Assembly: GCA_021324445.1 (NCBI GenBank)
Contig: JAJPJC010000122.1
Span: forward strand, 18,632-82,631
Direction: 5' to 3'
DNA: 64,000 bases
Source of the DNA: Isosphaeraceae bacterium
Lineage (GTDB): Bacteria; Planctomycetota; Planctomycetia; Isosphaerales; Isosphaeraceae
In this document: one piece after another, positions 55,079 to 63,475 of the stretch
Position numbering within the stretch: position 1 is the stretch's first letter
How the letters are laid out: each line of letters begins with the position of its first letter
Translations under genes and position numbers: made by a program
Notes under the pieces: generated by a model
Told to the model about the DNA's origin: nothing
The model's input: the letters and a program-made list of their open reading frames with translations, nothing else
The model's database searches: none

Positions 55079-55233
55079 TCCGCAGATTACGCAGATGAAG
55101 ACGGAAAGGAATGCGCGGCGAGAGGCCGGGACCGAACCATCGAGAGTCGTGGGAGAACCATTCGCTTGAACGATTATATAATTAATAATGAATATATATA
55201 TTATAATCTGCGTAAATCTGCGTAATCCGCGGA
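55079..55233. repeat. Inverted repeat arms around an A/T-rich core
   Basis: TCCGCAGATTACGCAGAT (55079-55096) and its near-inverse ATCTGCGTAATCCGCGGA (55216-55233, 16 of 18 matching) enclose about 119 bases. The right arm extends left as a second ATCTGCGTAA unit (10-bp period). The core near 55159-55210 is almost pure A/T. It resembles the heptamer elements in layout. Confidence 0.75.
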
Positions 55234-55262
55234 CCAAACAAGAAACCAACCGGAGATGCGTC

Positions 55263-56474
55263 ATGGCCCGATTTCGATCCCTCCTCGCCGCCTGGTCGAT
55301 CGTCGCCGTTGCCGCCGGGACGATCCGCGCGGATGAGCCGAAATGGAAGCAGCACACGATCAACGGCCGGAGCGAGTTCGAGGCCGCGGGCGTCTTCGAC
55401 GTCGACAACGACGGCCGGCTCGACATCGTCTCCGGGGACACCTGGTACCAGGCACCCGCCTGGAAGCCCTATCACGTCCGCGACGTGGCGCGTGTCGGCA
55501 CCTACTACAACTGCTTCTCGACCCTGCCGCTGGATGTCAACGGCGACGGCCGGACCGACTTCGTCTCATGTTCCTACTTCGGCAAGAACGTGGGCTGGGT
55601 CGAGAACCCGGGGAAACCCGGTGCCCCCTGGACCTACCACGACGTCGATCAGCCCGGATCGAGCGAGGCCGCCTGGATGGTCGATCTCTCGGGGGACGGC
55701 GTCCCCGACGTCCTGCCCAACACGGTCAACGTCGTTGTCTGGTACGAGGTCGCCAGGAAGGGTGATGGAACGGGGTCTGAGCTGAAGAAGCACGACTTCG
55801 GCGCCCGGGCGGCCGGGCACGGGGTCGGCTCGGGGGACGTCAACGGCGACGGCCGCGTCGACCTGCTTACTCCGAAGGGGTGGTTCGAGGCCCCGTCGGA
55901 TCCCGCGCACGAGACCTGGACCTGGCACCCCGAATGGCAGATCGGCGCGACGGGCATCCAGATCCTGGCGCGCGACATCGATGGCGATGGCCTCTCGGAC
56001 GTCGTCTACGGCATGGGCCACGACTACGGCCTGTACTGGCTCCGCCAGGGCAAGGGCTCCGGCGGCGAGCGGACCTGGGACAAGCAACCGATCGACAAGG
56101 CGATCGCCTCGGTCCATACCCTGATCTGGGCCGACATCGACGGCGACGGCAAGGCCCACGAGCTGGTGACCGGGAAGCGGGTCTATGCCCATGAGGTCGA
56201 GCCGGGCGCGACCGACGGCTCCGTCATCGCCTGGTATCAGTTCGACCCCAACTCCAAGGAGTGGACCAGGCACGTCATCTTCCAGGGCGAGCCGGCCCGT
56301 AACGCGCCGGCGAAGGGCGGCGACCGCCTCGCGCTGAAAGATTTCCCCCCCGGCACCGCCGGCACCGGGCTCCAACTGACAGCGATCGACATCGACAAGG
56401 ACGGCGACATCGACCTGGTCTGCCCCGGCAAGAGCGGGCTCTATCTCTTCGAGAACCTGCGGGTCTCAAAATGA
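55263..56474 (+). CDS. Secreted FG-GAP/VCBS repeat protein
   Basis: A 403-residue exported protein starting at ATG 55263, with GGAG 7 bases ahead. A signal peptide (FRSLLAAWSIVAVAAGTIRA) leads into a propeller with repeated DxDxDGxxD calcium loops (GVFDVDNDGRLDIVSGDTWY, LPLDVNGDGRTDFVS, GSGDVNGDGRVDLLTPKGWF, ARDIDGDGLSDVVYGMGHDY, TAIDIDKDGDIDLVCPGKSG). It follows a Gfo/Idh/MocA gene and may be cotranscribed with it if the repeat between them does not terminate transcription. Probably a binding or structural protein. Confidence 0.88.
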   Translation: MARFRSLLAAWSIVAVAAGTIRADEPKWKQHTINGRSEFEAAGVFDVDNDGRLDIVSGDTWYQAPAWKPYHVRDVARVGTYYNCFSTLPLDVNGDGRTDFVSCSYFGKNVGWVENPGKPGAPWTYHDVDQPGSSEAAWMVDLSGDGVPDVLPNTVNVVVWYEVARKGDGTGSELKKHDFGARAAGHGVGSGDVNGDGRVDLLTPKGWFEAPSDPAHETWTWHPEWQIGATGIQILARDIDGDGLSDVVYGMGHDYGLYWLRQGKGSGGERTWDKQPIDKAIASVHTLIWADIDGDGKAHELVTGKRVYAHEVEPGATDGSVIAWYQFDPNSKEWTRHVIFQGEPARNAPAKGGDRLALKDFPPGTAGTGLQLTAIDIDKDGDIDLVCPGKSGLYLFENLRVSK

Positions 56475-56502
56475 GGACCCGCGAGCGACGGACCCGATCG
56501 AA

Positions 56503-57218
56503 TCAAGGCGGCGGCTCGAGCCCCAGCGCGCGCAACTGGGCGGCCAGGCGCTCGGCCCGCTGCCGCTCCTGGTCGCGCTCCTGGGCCAGACGGTCGCGCT
56601 CCTGGGCCAGACGGTCGCGCTCCTGGACGGCCCGGTCACGCTCGTCCGCAATTTCTTGATAAGTCAAGAACCGCTCACCATCCGGGCCGTAGATCGTCAG
56701 CTCGCCGCCGGAGAGATCGAAGCGCACGCCGAGCAGCGGGCTGACCCATCCATCCATCGCGGGTATGGCCGTGAGCTGATCCGCGATGCGCAGGAAGCCG
56801 GTCAGCACCACCTCGTGGGGGTCGTAGAGGTAATACTCCTGGACCCCGTATTTCTCGTAGAACTGGAACTTTTCGATCAACTTCTCCGGCCGATTGCCGG
56901 CGAGAGGATCTCGAAGACGACCTGCGGCGCGATCCCTCCTTCCTCCCATTGCTTGTACGAGCCGCGGTATCCCGCCTTGGGGCGGCCGAGTGCGACGAAG
57001 ATGTCAGGGGCCTGGCAGATCTTGGGCTGGCCCTCCACCGGGTACCAGAACATGTCCCCCGCGACGTAGACGTCGGGTTGGTTGCGATAGACGTATTCCA
57101 ACCCCTCCTTGGTCGTGACGATCCACTGGAACTGGAGCGGATTCTCGGCCATCGGCTCCCCATCGCTGTCGGGATAGATGTTCCTCGGCCGCGGAGGACT
57201 CAGGGTCGTGACGCTCAT
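56503..57218 (-). pseudogene. Uma2-family nuclease-like gene with a single-base frameshift
   Basis: The first part (from ATG 57218, with GAGGG upstream) reads MAENPLQFQWIVTTKEGLEY, NQPDVYVAGDMFWYP and GIAPQVVFEILSP. The continuation GNRPEKLIEKFQFYEKYGVQ with EYYLYDPHEVVLTGFLR lies in another frame. At about 56903 one C seems to be missing where related genes read EILSPGNRP. Joined, the protein would be about 238 residues with a PD-(D/E)xK-type fold and a C-terminal coiled coil (RDRLAQERDRLAQERDQER) built from 21-bp DNA repeats. It may be a pseudogene or a base-calling error. Confidence 0.75.
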
Positions 57219-57325
57219 CGACGTGAACCCTCGATCGGACACCAGGGGTTTTTTTGTCCAGCCACCCTCAGTATACACGCGCGGGCTTCCAGCACCAAGG
57301 CGAATCCCTCCCCACGAGGAGGGGC

Positions 57326-57385
57326 TTGACAACGATACCTCGATGCTCTATGTATTAGATAACGATGCATAGGAGGTCGAGGTAT
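57326..57385 (+). promoter_or_regulatory. PadR promoter and putative operator
   Basis: TTGACA at 57326-57331 has TATGTA at 57349-57354, 17 bp on, as a weak -10. The perfect 9-bp inverted repeat ATACCTCGA (57335-57343) and TCGAGGTAT (57377-57385) brackets this region and reaches the start codon, a place where a PadR-type repressor could act on its own gene. Confidence 0.45.
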
Positions 57386-57725
57386 GGACTCGCAATTCCT
57401 GGGTAGCGCCGTCGAGATGATGATCCTGGAGGTCGTGGCCCGAGGGCCCTCCTACGGCTACGAGATCACGCAGACGGTGGCCGAGCGTTCGGACGGTTAC
57501 TTCGAGCTGAAGGAAGGCTCGCTGTACCCGGCGCTGCACCGGCTGGAGCGACAGAAGCTGTTGCGCGCCTTCTGGCGGGAGGCCGACGGGCGCCGCCGCA
57601 AGTACTACGAGCTCACCGATGCCGGCCGCGCCGAGCTGGCCGCGCGCAAGCGGTCGTGGCGCAGCTTCGCCGCGGGCGTCAACGGCGTGCTGGGGATCAG
57701 CCGGGCCGGGCTGGCGGACGCATGA
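57384..57725 (+). CDS. PadR family transcriptional regulator
   Basis: A 113-residue winged-helix regulator of the short PadR type: LGSAVEMMILEVVARGPSYG, the YEITQTVAERSDGYFELKEG recognition region, SLYPALHRLERQKLL and READGRRRKYYELTDAGRAE. ATG 57384 follows AGGAGG by 8 bases. Such regulators often sit before a membrane protein whose first domain is a HAAS-like bundle, as here. Binding to the inverted repeat overlapping its start is a reasonable guess. Confidence 0.93.
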   Translation: MDSQFLGSAVEMMILEVVARGPSYGYEITQTVAERSDGYFELKEGSLYPALHRLERQKLLRAFWREADGRRRKYYELTDAGRAELAARKRSWRSFAAGVNGVLGISRAGLADA

Positions 57726-57739
57726 TGCTGTGGCCTCTT

Positions 57740-57767
57740 GACTGCCCACTTCCTACTGCCCACTGCC
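57740..57767 (+). repeat. Heptamer tract ahead of HAAS-like gene
   Basis: Four 7-bp units (GACTGCC, CACTTCC, TACTGCC, CACTGCC) end 12 bases before the ATG at 57780. Confidence 0.7.
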
Positions 57768-57779
57768 TGCGAGTCGTCC

Positions 57780-59432
57780 ATGGACTACCGCGATACGATA
57801 TCCGCCGAGCTGCCCCCGGCGCGGGACGACGAGCCGGCCGGCTTGCGTCAGGACATCCTGGACGAGCTGGCCGACCACCTGGCCTGCGCCGACAACCGGG
57901 AGCTGCTGCGCGGCGGGAATGCGGCCGAGGCGCGCCGACGTGTGTTCGACCGGTTCGGCGATCCAGCCGCCGTGGCGCGCCGGCTCTGGCTCGATGCGAT
58001 GAAAGGCAAGATCATGGCCCAGCGCGTGTTGATAGCAACCTGCCTCGTGATGACCCTGGCCAGTCTGTCGCTGACCGGTGTGGTGTGGCGGCGTCAAACG
58101 GCTTTGCTCCAGGCGGAAGCCGCCCGCGCGGCGGCCGCGGCGGCCGAGGCCGTCCGGGCGCTGACCCTCCAGAACGAGAAGGCCCAGGCCAGCCAGCAAG
58201 AGATGCTGAAACAGTTGCGCGAGATGTCCGAAGTCATGCGGAATACGCGCTCGCTCGACTGGAATCCGGTGCGATTCCAGCTCACCGAGGAGACGCCCGA
58301 GGGACCGCCCGGGGTCGGGTTCTGGATCGCCTTCAACGAACAAAATGGGCAAGGGGGCCCTGGCCGAGGTGTCGGCATGGGGGGCGGTTTCGGGGCTGTC
58401 GGGAAGGGCCAGGGAGGGCCCCAACCGGGCCCGTACGAGCGCGTCACGGATAGCTCGGGCCTCGCCGACTTCGGCCTGGCCCACCCCGGCGACTATTCCT
58501 ACCAGATCGCCAAGGTCTGGGATCAGGGCGCCGTGGCGACATCCGGCCAGCTCCATATCGAGCCGGGCAGCCAGGTCAACAAGCGGCTCGTCTGCCCCAA
58601 GGTCCCTCCCGAGCGCGTGCCTGTGCGCGTCCGATGGATCTGGCCCGCCGACCTCGAGAAGGAACGCCTGGTCGTCTTCGCGTCGTTCATCCTCACGCGG
58701 ATCCAACGGGACGGCCTGTCGTGGACGATCTCCGATGCCTGGCCCGGCGAGGCCCCGGCCTCCAAACGTTTCCCCCTGGGGGCGGTTCAGAGGCCGAGCG
58801 CGACGCGTTCCGTCCTCTGTGGTCCAACGACGTCGCTGGCCGAGTTCCTTCGCTTCAAACAGCCTTATGTCTGGAAGAATCCTGAATTCCCACTGCGGGA
58901 ACTCTGGGCGGAGGTGCAACCCAGCGATCTGCGCGAGATCCAGGGACCGGCGGCGTCGATGGAATGGGAGCGGGGCACCTATCAGCTCTCCGGGATGCTG
59001 GTGCTGCGCCCGATCGAATCCACCGATGGCCAGGCTGGCAGGCGGCGCTTCGAGGTCACCATCGCGAGCGCCCCCGCCCCGGTGGTTTGGTCGCCGGCGT
59101 TCTGGGTATACTCCAGCCCCCCCACCGACGCCCCCGCCGATGGTCCTGGCGCGAAGGGAGGTGCTCGCGCGAAGGGTGCGTTGAGAGGGGCACAGGGTGG
59201 TCTGAATGGCGAGCAATTGTGGCAGCTTGCGAATCGAGGGATCCAGGGCGAGTCCGAACTGATACTCTTGGCGGAATCGTGGTCCAAGACGGCAACGAGC
59301 TTCGAGGCGCGGCCCAGCCAGATCAACGAATGGACGATCCGGCTGCCGGACGAGGTGAGCGACGCCATTCGCAGACGGCTCAAGGCCGGCGCGGACGCCA
59401 AGAAGGCCGGCGCGAACGCCAAGGCGGAGTAG
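57780..59432 (+). CDS. PadR-linked membrane protein with HAAS-like N-terminus
   Basis: A 550-residue protein starting at ATG 57780 (MDYRDTISAELPP). Residues 1-75 form a helical bundle like the HAAS domain that accompanies PadR regulators (QDILDELADHLACADNRELL, ARRRVFDRFGDPAAVARRLW). A membrane helix (LIATCLVMTLASLSLTGVVW) and an Ala-rich coiled coil (about 100-145) follow. The remaining 400 residues would lie outside the membrane, with a Gly/Gln-rich loop and beta-rich parts (GVGFWIAFNEQN, GDYSYQIAKVWDQ). No enzyme motif is seen. Its expression is likely controlled by the upstream PadR protein. Confidence 0.8.
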   Translation: MDYRDTISAELPPARDDEPAGLRQDILDELADHLACADNRELLRGGNAAEARRRVFDRFGDPAAVARRLWLDAMKGKIMAQRVLIATCLVMTLASLSLTGVVWRRQTALLQAEAARAAAAAAEAVRALTLQNEKAQASQQEMLKQLREMSEVMRNTRSLDWNPVRFQLTEETPEGPPGVGFWIAFNEQNGQGGPGRGVGMGGGFGAVGKGQGGPQPGPYERVTDSSGLADFGLAHPGDYSYQIAKVWDQGAVATSGQLHIEPGSQVNKRLVCPKVPPERVPVRVRWIWPADLEKERLVVFASFILTRIQRDGLSWTISDAWPGEAPASKRFPLGAVQRPSATRSVLCGPTTSLAEFLRFKQPYVWKNPEFPLRELWAEVQPSDLREIQGPAASMEWERGTYQLSGMLVLRPIESTDGQAGRRRFEVTIASAPAPVVWSPAFWVYSSPPTDAPADGPGAKGGARAKGALRGAQGGLNGEQLWQLANRGIQGESELILLAESWSKTATSFEARPSQINEWTIRLPDEVSDAIRRRLKAGADAKKAGANAKAE

Positions 59433-59452
59433 GCCGTGCCGATCGGGGCGAA

Positions 59453-60919
59453 TCACCGCGCGGTGAGGTCGTTCGGTGGGTCCCGTCGGAACAGGATCGA
59501 GACCTTGTCGCGATGGAGGACGCTCCAGCCGGGCTCCTGGAGCAGCCGCCTGGCCAGGCCGCGGTCGGGTCGGAGCCAGACCAGGTCGATCCGGTCGCGG
59601 TCGCGGAGGGTGTCCCAGGCCGGTCCTCCGGTCAGGGTGTCGATGTACTCGACAATCGCCTCCTTGCCGAAGAGTTCGAACCGGTCGTCGAGATACGACC
59701 GCCGCAACGGCCGGCACTCGGCCTCGATCAAACCGCCCCAGTCCTGCTCGTGAAACAGCCGCGCCGCCGTGGGCTGTTGGTCGAGCGCCGGCAGCGCCGA
59801 CAGGGGCCATTTCTTGAGGTCGAACCCGCCGAGGCGGACCCCACAGCCCGCCACGACCAGCAGGCCGATCGACGCCGCGGCCGGCCAGATCGACGCGCGC
59901 CCGTCCGGCTTCCACGACCGCCGCAGCGACATGGGCAGGCCGTCGAGCAAGGCGGCCAGGGCCGGGGCCGCCGCCAGGGCGAAGAGCGGAGCGTTGCGGA
60001 TCGAGGTCAGGGCCAGGTGCAGCCACACGAGTAGGTGGGCCAACTGATACCGTTCCATCCGCCGCGCCGAGACGACGGGCAGGCCCACCAGGGCTAGCAA
60101 CACCCATTCCAGCACCTCGGCGTCCGGCTTGCCGAACGGAGCCGGCTGGTACTCGACGATCAGGCTGGTGACGCCGCTGGAGACCAGCAAGTTGCCGACG
60201 TGACGGTAGAGCCCCAATCCATACGGGTTCGCCAGGGCGGCCAGGCCCGAGGCCAGGAACGCCAGGGTGAACCTCAGCCAGTTGCGCCACCGCGGCCCAT
60301 CCCACCGGCCGGAGATGGCATGCCCCACGGCGGCCGTCGCCACGATCACGGGCAGGGCCACGAAGCCGCCGTGCAGGTTCGCCAGGATCGCCGTGTAGAA
60401 CGGGACGGCGAAGATCCCCCAGCCCCCGCGCTCGTGCTGCTGCTGGCAGGCCCGGAGCGTCAGGTAGACGAACGCGAAGGTGAACAGATGCGGCCGGATC
60501 AGGAAATGGATCGACCCGACCGCCACGGCCAGGATCGCCACGAGCACCGCGACCAGGGGCGAGATGCCGTCGCGGACCAGACCCCGGGTCATCGCGGCAT
60601 AGAGCCCGGCCAGGCCGATCGCCGTCAGGGCGATGACGACCGGCCAGCCCCACGAGTCGACCAGCATGGCCAGCAGGACGTCGAAGCCCCACGACTGGTC
60701 GATCCAGGGGGCGCCGTCGCGGGTGAAGGTCAACGTGTCGTGCCGGGGCACCGATCCGCTGGCGAGGATCTGGCGGCCCAGCCGCAAATGCCAGGGTGTG
60801 CCCGGGTCGTTGAACAGGCCATGACGGCCGCCGACCAGGACCAGACCCAAGACGATGGCGAAGATCAGGTCGCCCGGTCCAGGGACCAGGCGGCCGGATG
60901 GAATCCAACGTGATTTCAT
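59453..60919 (-). CDS. Polytopic membrane protein, glycosyltransferase-like topology
   Basis: A 488-residue integral membrane protein with about ten hydrophobic helices (DLIFAIVLGLVLVGG, PVVIALTAIGLAGLYAAM, PLVAVLVAILAVAVGSIHFL, GFVALPVIVATAAVGHAI and more). A soluble C-terminal part of about 130 residues includes LDDRFELFGKEAIVEYIDTL. The loop HLRLGRQILASGSVPRHDTL with FTRDGAPWIDQSWGFDVLL recurs in bacterial membrane proteins related to PMT/GT-C glycosyltransferases. Whether it transfers sugar is not shown. Confidence 0.8.
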   Translation of the reverse strand: MKSRWIPSGRLVPGPGDLIFAIVLGLVLVGGRHGLFNDPGTPWHLRLGRQILASGSVPRHDTLTFTRDGAPWIDQSWGFDVLLAMLVDSWGWPVVIALTAIGLAGLYAAMTRGLVRDGISPLVAVLVAILAVAVGSIHFLIRPHLFTFAFVYLTLRACQQQHERGGWGIFAVPFYTAILANLHGGFVALPVIVATAAVGHAISGRWDGPRWRNWLRFTLAFLASGLAALANPYGLGLYRHVGNLLVSSGVTSLIVEYQPAPFGKPDAEVLEWVLLALVGLPVVSARRMERYQLAHLLVWLHLALTSIRNAPLFALAAAPALAALLDGLPMSLRRSWKPDGRASIWPAAASIGLLVVAGCGVRLGGFDLKKWPLSALPALDQQPTAARLFHEQDWGGLIEAECRPLRRSYLDDRFELFGKEAIVEYIDTLTGGPAWDTLRDRDRIDLVWLRPDRGLARRLLQEPGWSVLHRDKVSILFRRDPPNDLTAR

Positions 60920-61180
60920 CGGCGGAGCGCAGCGTGTCCGTGAGCGTTCGGAAGGTTCCCTACCTCCAGCTTAGGTCATGATCGGCGCCCCGGACGCCGG
61001 CCGTTGGCTGCACCGCTCCGGCACCGTCCACCCCGGATTTCGCCCCTTTCCCGGGCGTCGGCGCCGGTTATATGATAGAGAATCAGGCCGTCGGTCCGTT
61101 CCGGTCCGGAGCGGACCGAGGGTCGTCGTGAACGATCGTCGCCCTCGATCCCCCCTGCCCTCCTCGAACCGGGTCCGCGC

Positions 61181-62260
61181 GTGAAACCGCCCCGCACCGG
61201 CGTGAACCGCCGCGATCTCCTGCGGCTGCGACGGCTCAAGGCCGGAATGGCCGCGGGCCAGGAGCCGGATTCCAATTCCCGGCCTTCCCTGGACCTGGTC
61301 CGGGTCCATCGCCCGGCGATGGGGTCCGCCTTCGAGGTCCGGCTCCCCGCCGGCACGCCGGGAGCGGTCGACCTGGCCTGCCGCGCGCTCGACCTGATCG
61401 AGGCCCTCGAGACTCAGTTGACCGTCTACCGCGACGACTCCGAGGTCAGCCGGCTCAATGCCACGGCCCATCTCGGGCCGGTTGCGGTCGAGGCCGGGCT
61501 GTTCGGTCTGCTCCAGGACGCCGTGACCCTGAGCCGGGAGACGGGGGGCGCCTACGACGTGACCTCGGGGGCGCTCTCGGAGGCCTGGGGGTTCGTCAAG
61601 GGGCCCAGGCGGGTCCCGGACCCGGCCACCCTGGCCGGCGCCCGGGCACGGACCGGCTGGCAGCACCTCCGGCTGGATCCCGAGCGGCGCACGGTCGCCT
61701 TCGACCGGGAAGGGATCCGGATCAACCTGGGGAGTATCGGCAAGGGCTACGCCCTCGACCGAGCCGTGGAGGTCCTCCGCGGCCACTGGTGGCCGACCTC
61801 GGGACTGGTCCATGGCGGGCGGTCCAGCCTCTACGCGATCGGCTCGCCCCCCGGCCAGTTCGGCGGCCGCTGGGAGGTCACGCTGCGCAATCCGTTCCGG
61901 CCGGAGGCGCCGCTGGGCACCTTCCGGCTGCGGAACCGCGCCCTGGGGACCTCGGGCACCGCGTTTCAGCGGTTCGTCGTTGACGGGCGGACCTACGGCC
62001 ATATCCTCGATCCGAGGACCGGTGAGCCGGCCCTGGGACCGGCCAGCGTGACCGTCCTGGCACCGTCGGCCGCCGCCGCCGATGCCCTCTCGACGGCGTT
62101 CTATCTCCTGGGTCCTGACGCGGCCGCCGGTTATGTCGCGGCCCATCCCGAGATCGGCGCGGTGTTCGTCGAAGACAGTCCGGACGATGCCTTGCCCCGC
62201 GTGCGCATCCTCGGTTTGGGAGAATCCGATTTTGTCTCGGGAACCGATCCGTTAAGATAG
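61181..62260 (+). CDS. apbE: FAD:protein FMN transferase (ApbE family)
   Basis: A 359-residue flavin transferase that attaches FMN to Thr/Ser of target flavoproteins such as NqrC or RnfG. It starts at GTG 61181. RVHRPAMGSAFEVRLPAG, then LTVYRDDSEVSRLNATA, the FAD-site VTSGALSEAWGF, LGSIGKGYALDRAVEVLRG and the C-terminal YGHILDPRTGEPALGPAS with VLAPSAAAADALSTAFYLLG fit the family. Residues 1-25 (NRRDLLRLRRLKAGMA) are basic and could be an abbreviated Tat signal. No NQR/RNF genes are nearby, so its target is elsewhere. Confidence 0.92.
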   Translation: MKPPRTGVNRRDLLRLRRLKAGMAAGQEPDSNSRPSLDLVRVHRPAMGSAFEVRLPAGTPGAVDLACRALDLIEALETQLTVYRDDSEVSRLNATAHLGPVAVEAGLFGLLQDAVTLSRETGGAYDVTSGALSEAWGFVKGPRRVPDPATLAGARARTGWQHLRLDPERRTVAFDREGIRINLGSIGKGYALDRAVEVLRGHWWPTSGLVHGGRSSLYAIGSPPGQFGGRWEVTLRNPFRPEAPLGTFRLRNRALGTSGTAFQRFVVDGRTYGHILDPRTGEPALGPASVTVLAPSAAAADALSTAFYLLGPDAAAGYVAAHPEIGAVFVEDSPDDALPRVRILGLGESDFVSGTDPLR

Positions 62261-62300
62261 GATGAGGGCGCCCCCCCAAGGAGCCCCGTCTTCCGGCAAG

Positions 62301-62346
62301 GTTCGACGCGGGTCGCCTGACCCCGCCGCGATTCCAACCGAAGGTC
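62301..62346 (+). repeat. 46-bp dispersed hairpin repeat, copy 2
   Basis: Begins GTTCGACGCGGGTCGCCTGA and ends CCAACCGAAGGTC, just before the DoxX gene. It matches the inverse of 53606-53651 at 38 of 46 positions. Confidence 0.75.
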
Positions 62347-62361
62347 ATCCCAGAACGCATC

Positions 62362-63363
62362 ATGGCACGATACTATCCCGGGTTTCTGGCCGCGCTCTTC
62401 CTCATCCTGCTGCGGATCGCGATCGGCTGGCACTTCCTGGCCGAGGGGTGGGAGAAGCACCGGTCGACCCAGTACGGCACGGAGCCGTTCTCGGCCGAGA
62501 TCTACTTGAGGAACGCGACCGGGCCGCTGGCGCCGTACTTCCGGGGGATGGTGCCGGACGTCAACGGTCTGGCCCTGCTCGACGAGTCGCGCCTCAAGGC
62601 GGCCTGGCGGAGCGACGTCGAGCGGATCGCCGATCACTACCGGTTCAGCGAGGCCCAGCGGAGCCAGGCCGCCAAGGTCCTGGACGAGGCCGAGCGCTGG
62701 GCTCGCTACTGGTTCAACGACCCCGAGAATCACGAGAAGCGGTTGAAGTATTACCACGACCTGGGCGTGGTCCAGCGGACCGAGCGCGACCCGGATGCGT
62801 TGTCCTTCCAGCTCGAACGCGCCTGGGACGCGCGCCGGAGTCTCGATGCCGACCGCCGCACGCTGACCGGCCCTCTGGTCCAGCGCGGCAATCTGTTGCG
62901 CACCGAGGTCGAGAAGCTGGCGACTTCCGATCAGCTCGCAACCGACGGGCCGGTCCCCAGGCTGTGGACTCAGCTCGACCTGATCAACTTCGCGACGACC
63001 TACGGGCTGATCGCCATCGGCACCTGCCTGATCCTCGGGTTGCTGACTCCCCTGGCGGCGCTGGGGGCCGCGGCGTTCCTGGCCATGATCTACCTGTCGA
63101 TGCCTCCCTGGCCCGGCTTGCCCCCCAACCCCAGGGCCGAGGGGCATTACTTCATCGTGAGCAAGAACCTGGTTGAGCTGATCGCCTGCCTGGTGGTCGC
63201 CACCACGCCGAACGGTCACTGGATCGGGCTGGACGCCCTCCTCTTCGCCCGTCGCCGCCGGCTGGCCCCACCGGGCGACGGCCGAACCCGCATCCGGACC
63301 GAGGACCCCAACCGTCCCGTAACCAAGACCGATCCCGGTCGGGAGCCGATCCCGATCGGTTGA
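62362..63363 (+). CDS. DoxX-like membrane protein with inserted helical domain
   Basis: A 333-residue protein whose N-terminus LAALFLILLRIAIGWHFLAE resembles DoxX/DoxD membrane proteins. Three more membrane helices (TTYGLIAIGTCLILGLLTPL, ALGAAAFLAMIYLSM, VELIACLVVATTP) come near residues 210-290. Between the first helix and the rest lies an insertion of about 180 residues, largely charged and helical (KVLDEAERWARYWFNDPENH), that would be exposed. DoxX proteins are linked to thiosulfate:quinone oxidation or stress, but this long form is not characterised. Confidence 0.8.
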   Translation: MARYYPGFLAALFLILLRIAIGWHFLAEGWEKHRSTQYGTEPFSAEIYLRNATGPLAPYFRGMVPDVNGLALLDESRLKAAWRSDVERIADHYRFSEAQRSQAAKVLDEAERWARYWFNDPENHEKRLKYYHDLGVVQRTERDPDALSFQLERAWDARRSLDADRRTLTGPLVQRGNLLRTEVEKLATSDQLATDGPVPRLWTQLDLINFATTYGLIAIGTCLILGLLTPLAALGAAAFLAMIYLSMPPWPGLPPNPRAEGHYFIVSKNLVELIACLVVATTPNGHWIGLDALLFARRRRLAPPGDGRTRIRTEDPNRPVTKTDPGREPIPIG

Positions 63364-63391
63364 GCAGACCCCACTGGCCACTGGCAACACT

Positions 63392-63453
63392 ACGTAGGTC
63401 AGGCTGTCCAGCCTGACGTTCCAAGGCTGTCAGGCTGGACAGCCTGACCTACG
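63392..63453. repeat. Palindromic repeat family, copy 3
   Basis: A perfect inverted repeat with 26-bp arms (63392-63417 and 63428-63453) and a 10-bp loop. Each arm ends in ACGTAGG/CCTACGT and contains GTCAGGCTGTCCAGCCTGAC or its complement. It follows two CCACTGG heptamers at 63371-63384, ahead of the last gene. Confidence 0.9.
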
Positions 63454-63475
63454 TCCTTCCCACGAGGAGCGACGG

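Noticed and set aside
57753..60908. 1051-codon minus-strand open frame across the membrane-protein region
   Set aside because: It is the complement frame of the genes at 57780 and 59453, composed of Arg/Pro/Gly-rich low-complexity sequence with no domain.
60920..61180. Possible promoter with TATGAT near 61073
   Set aside because: The -10-like box has no acceptable -35 at proper spacing, so I did not list it.
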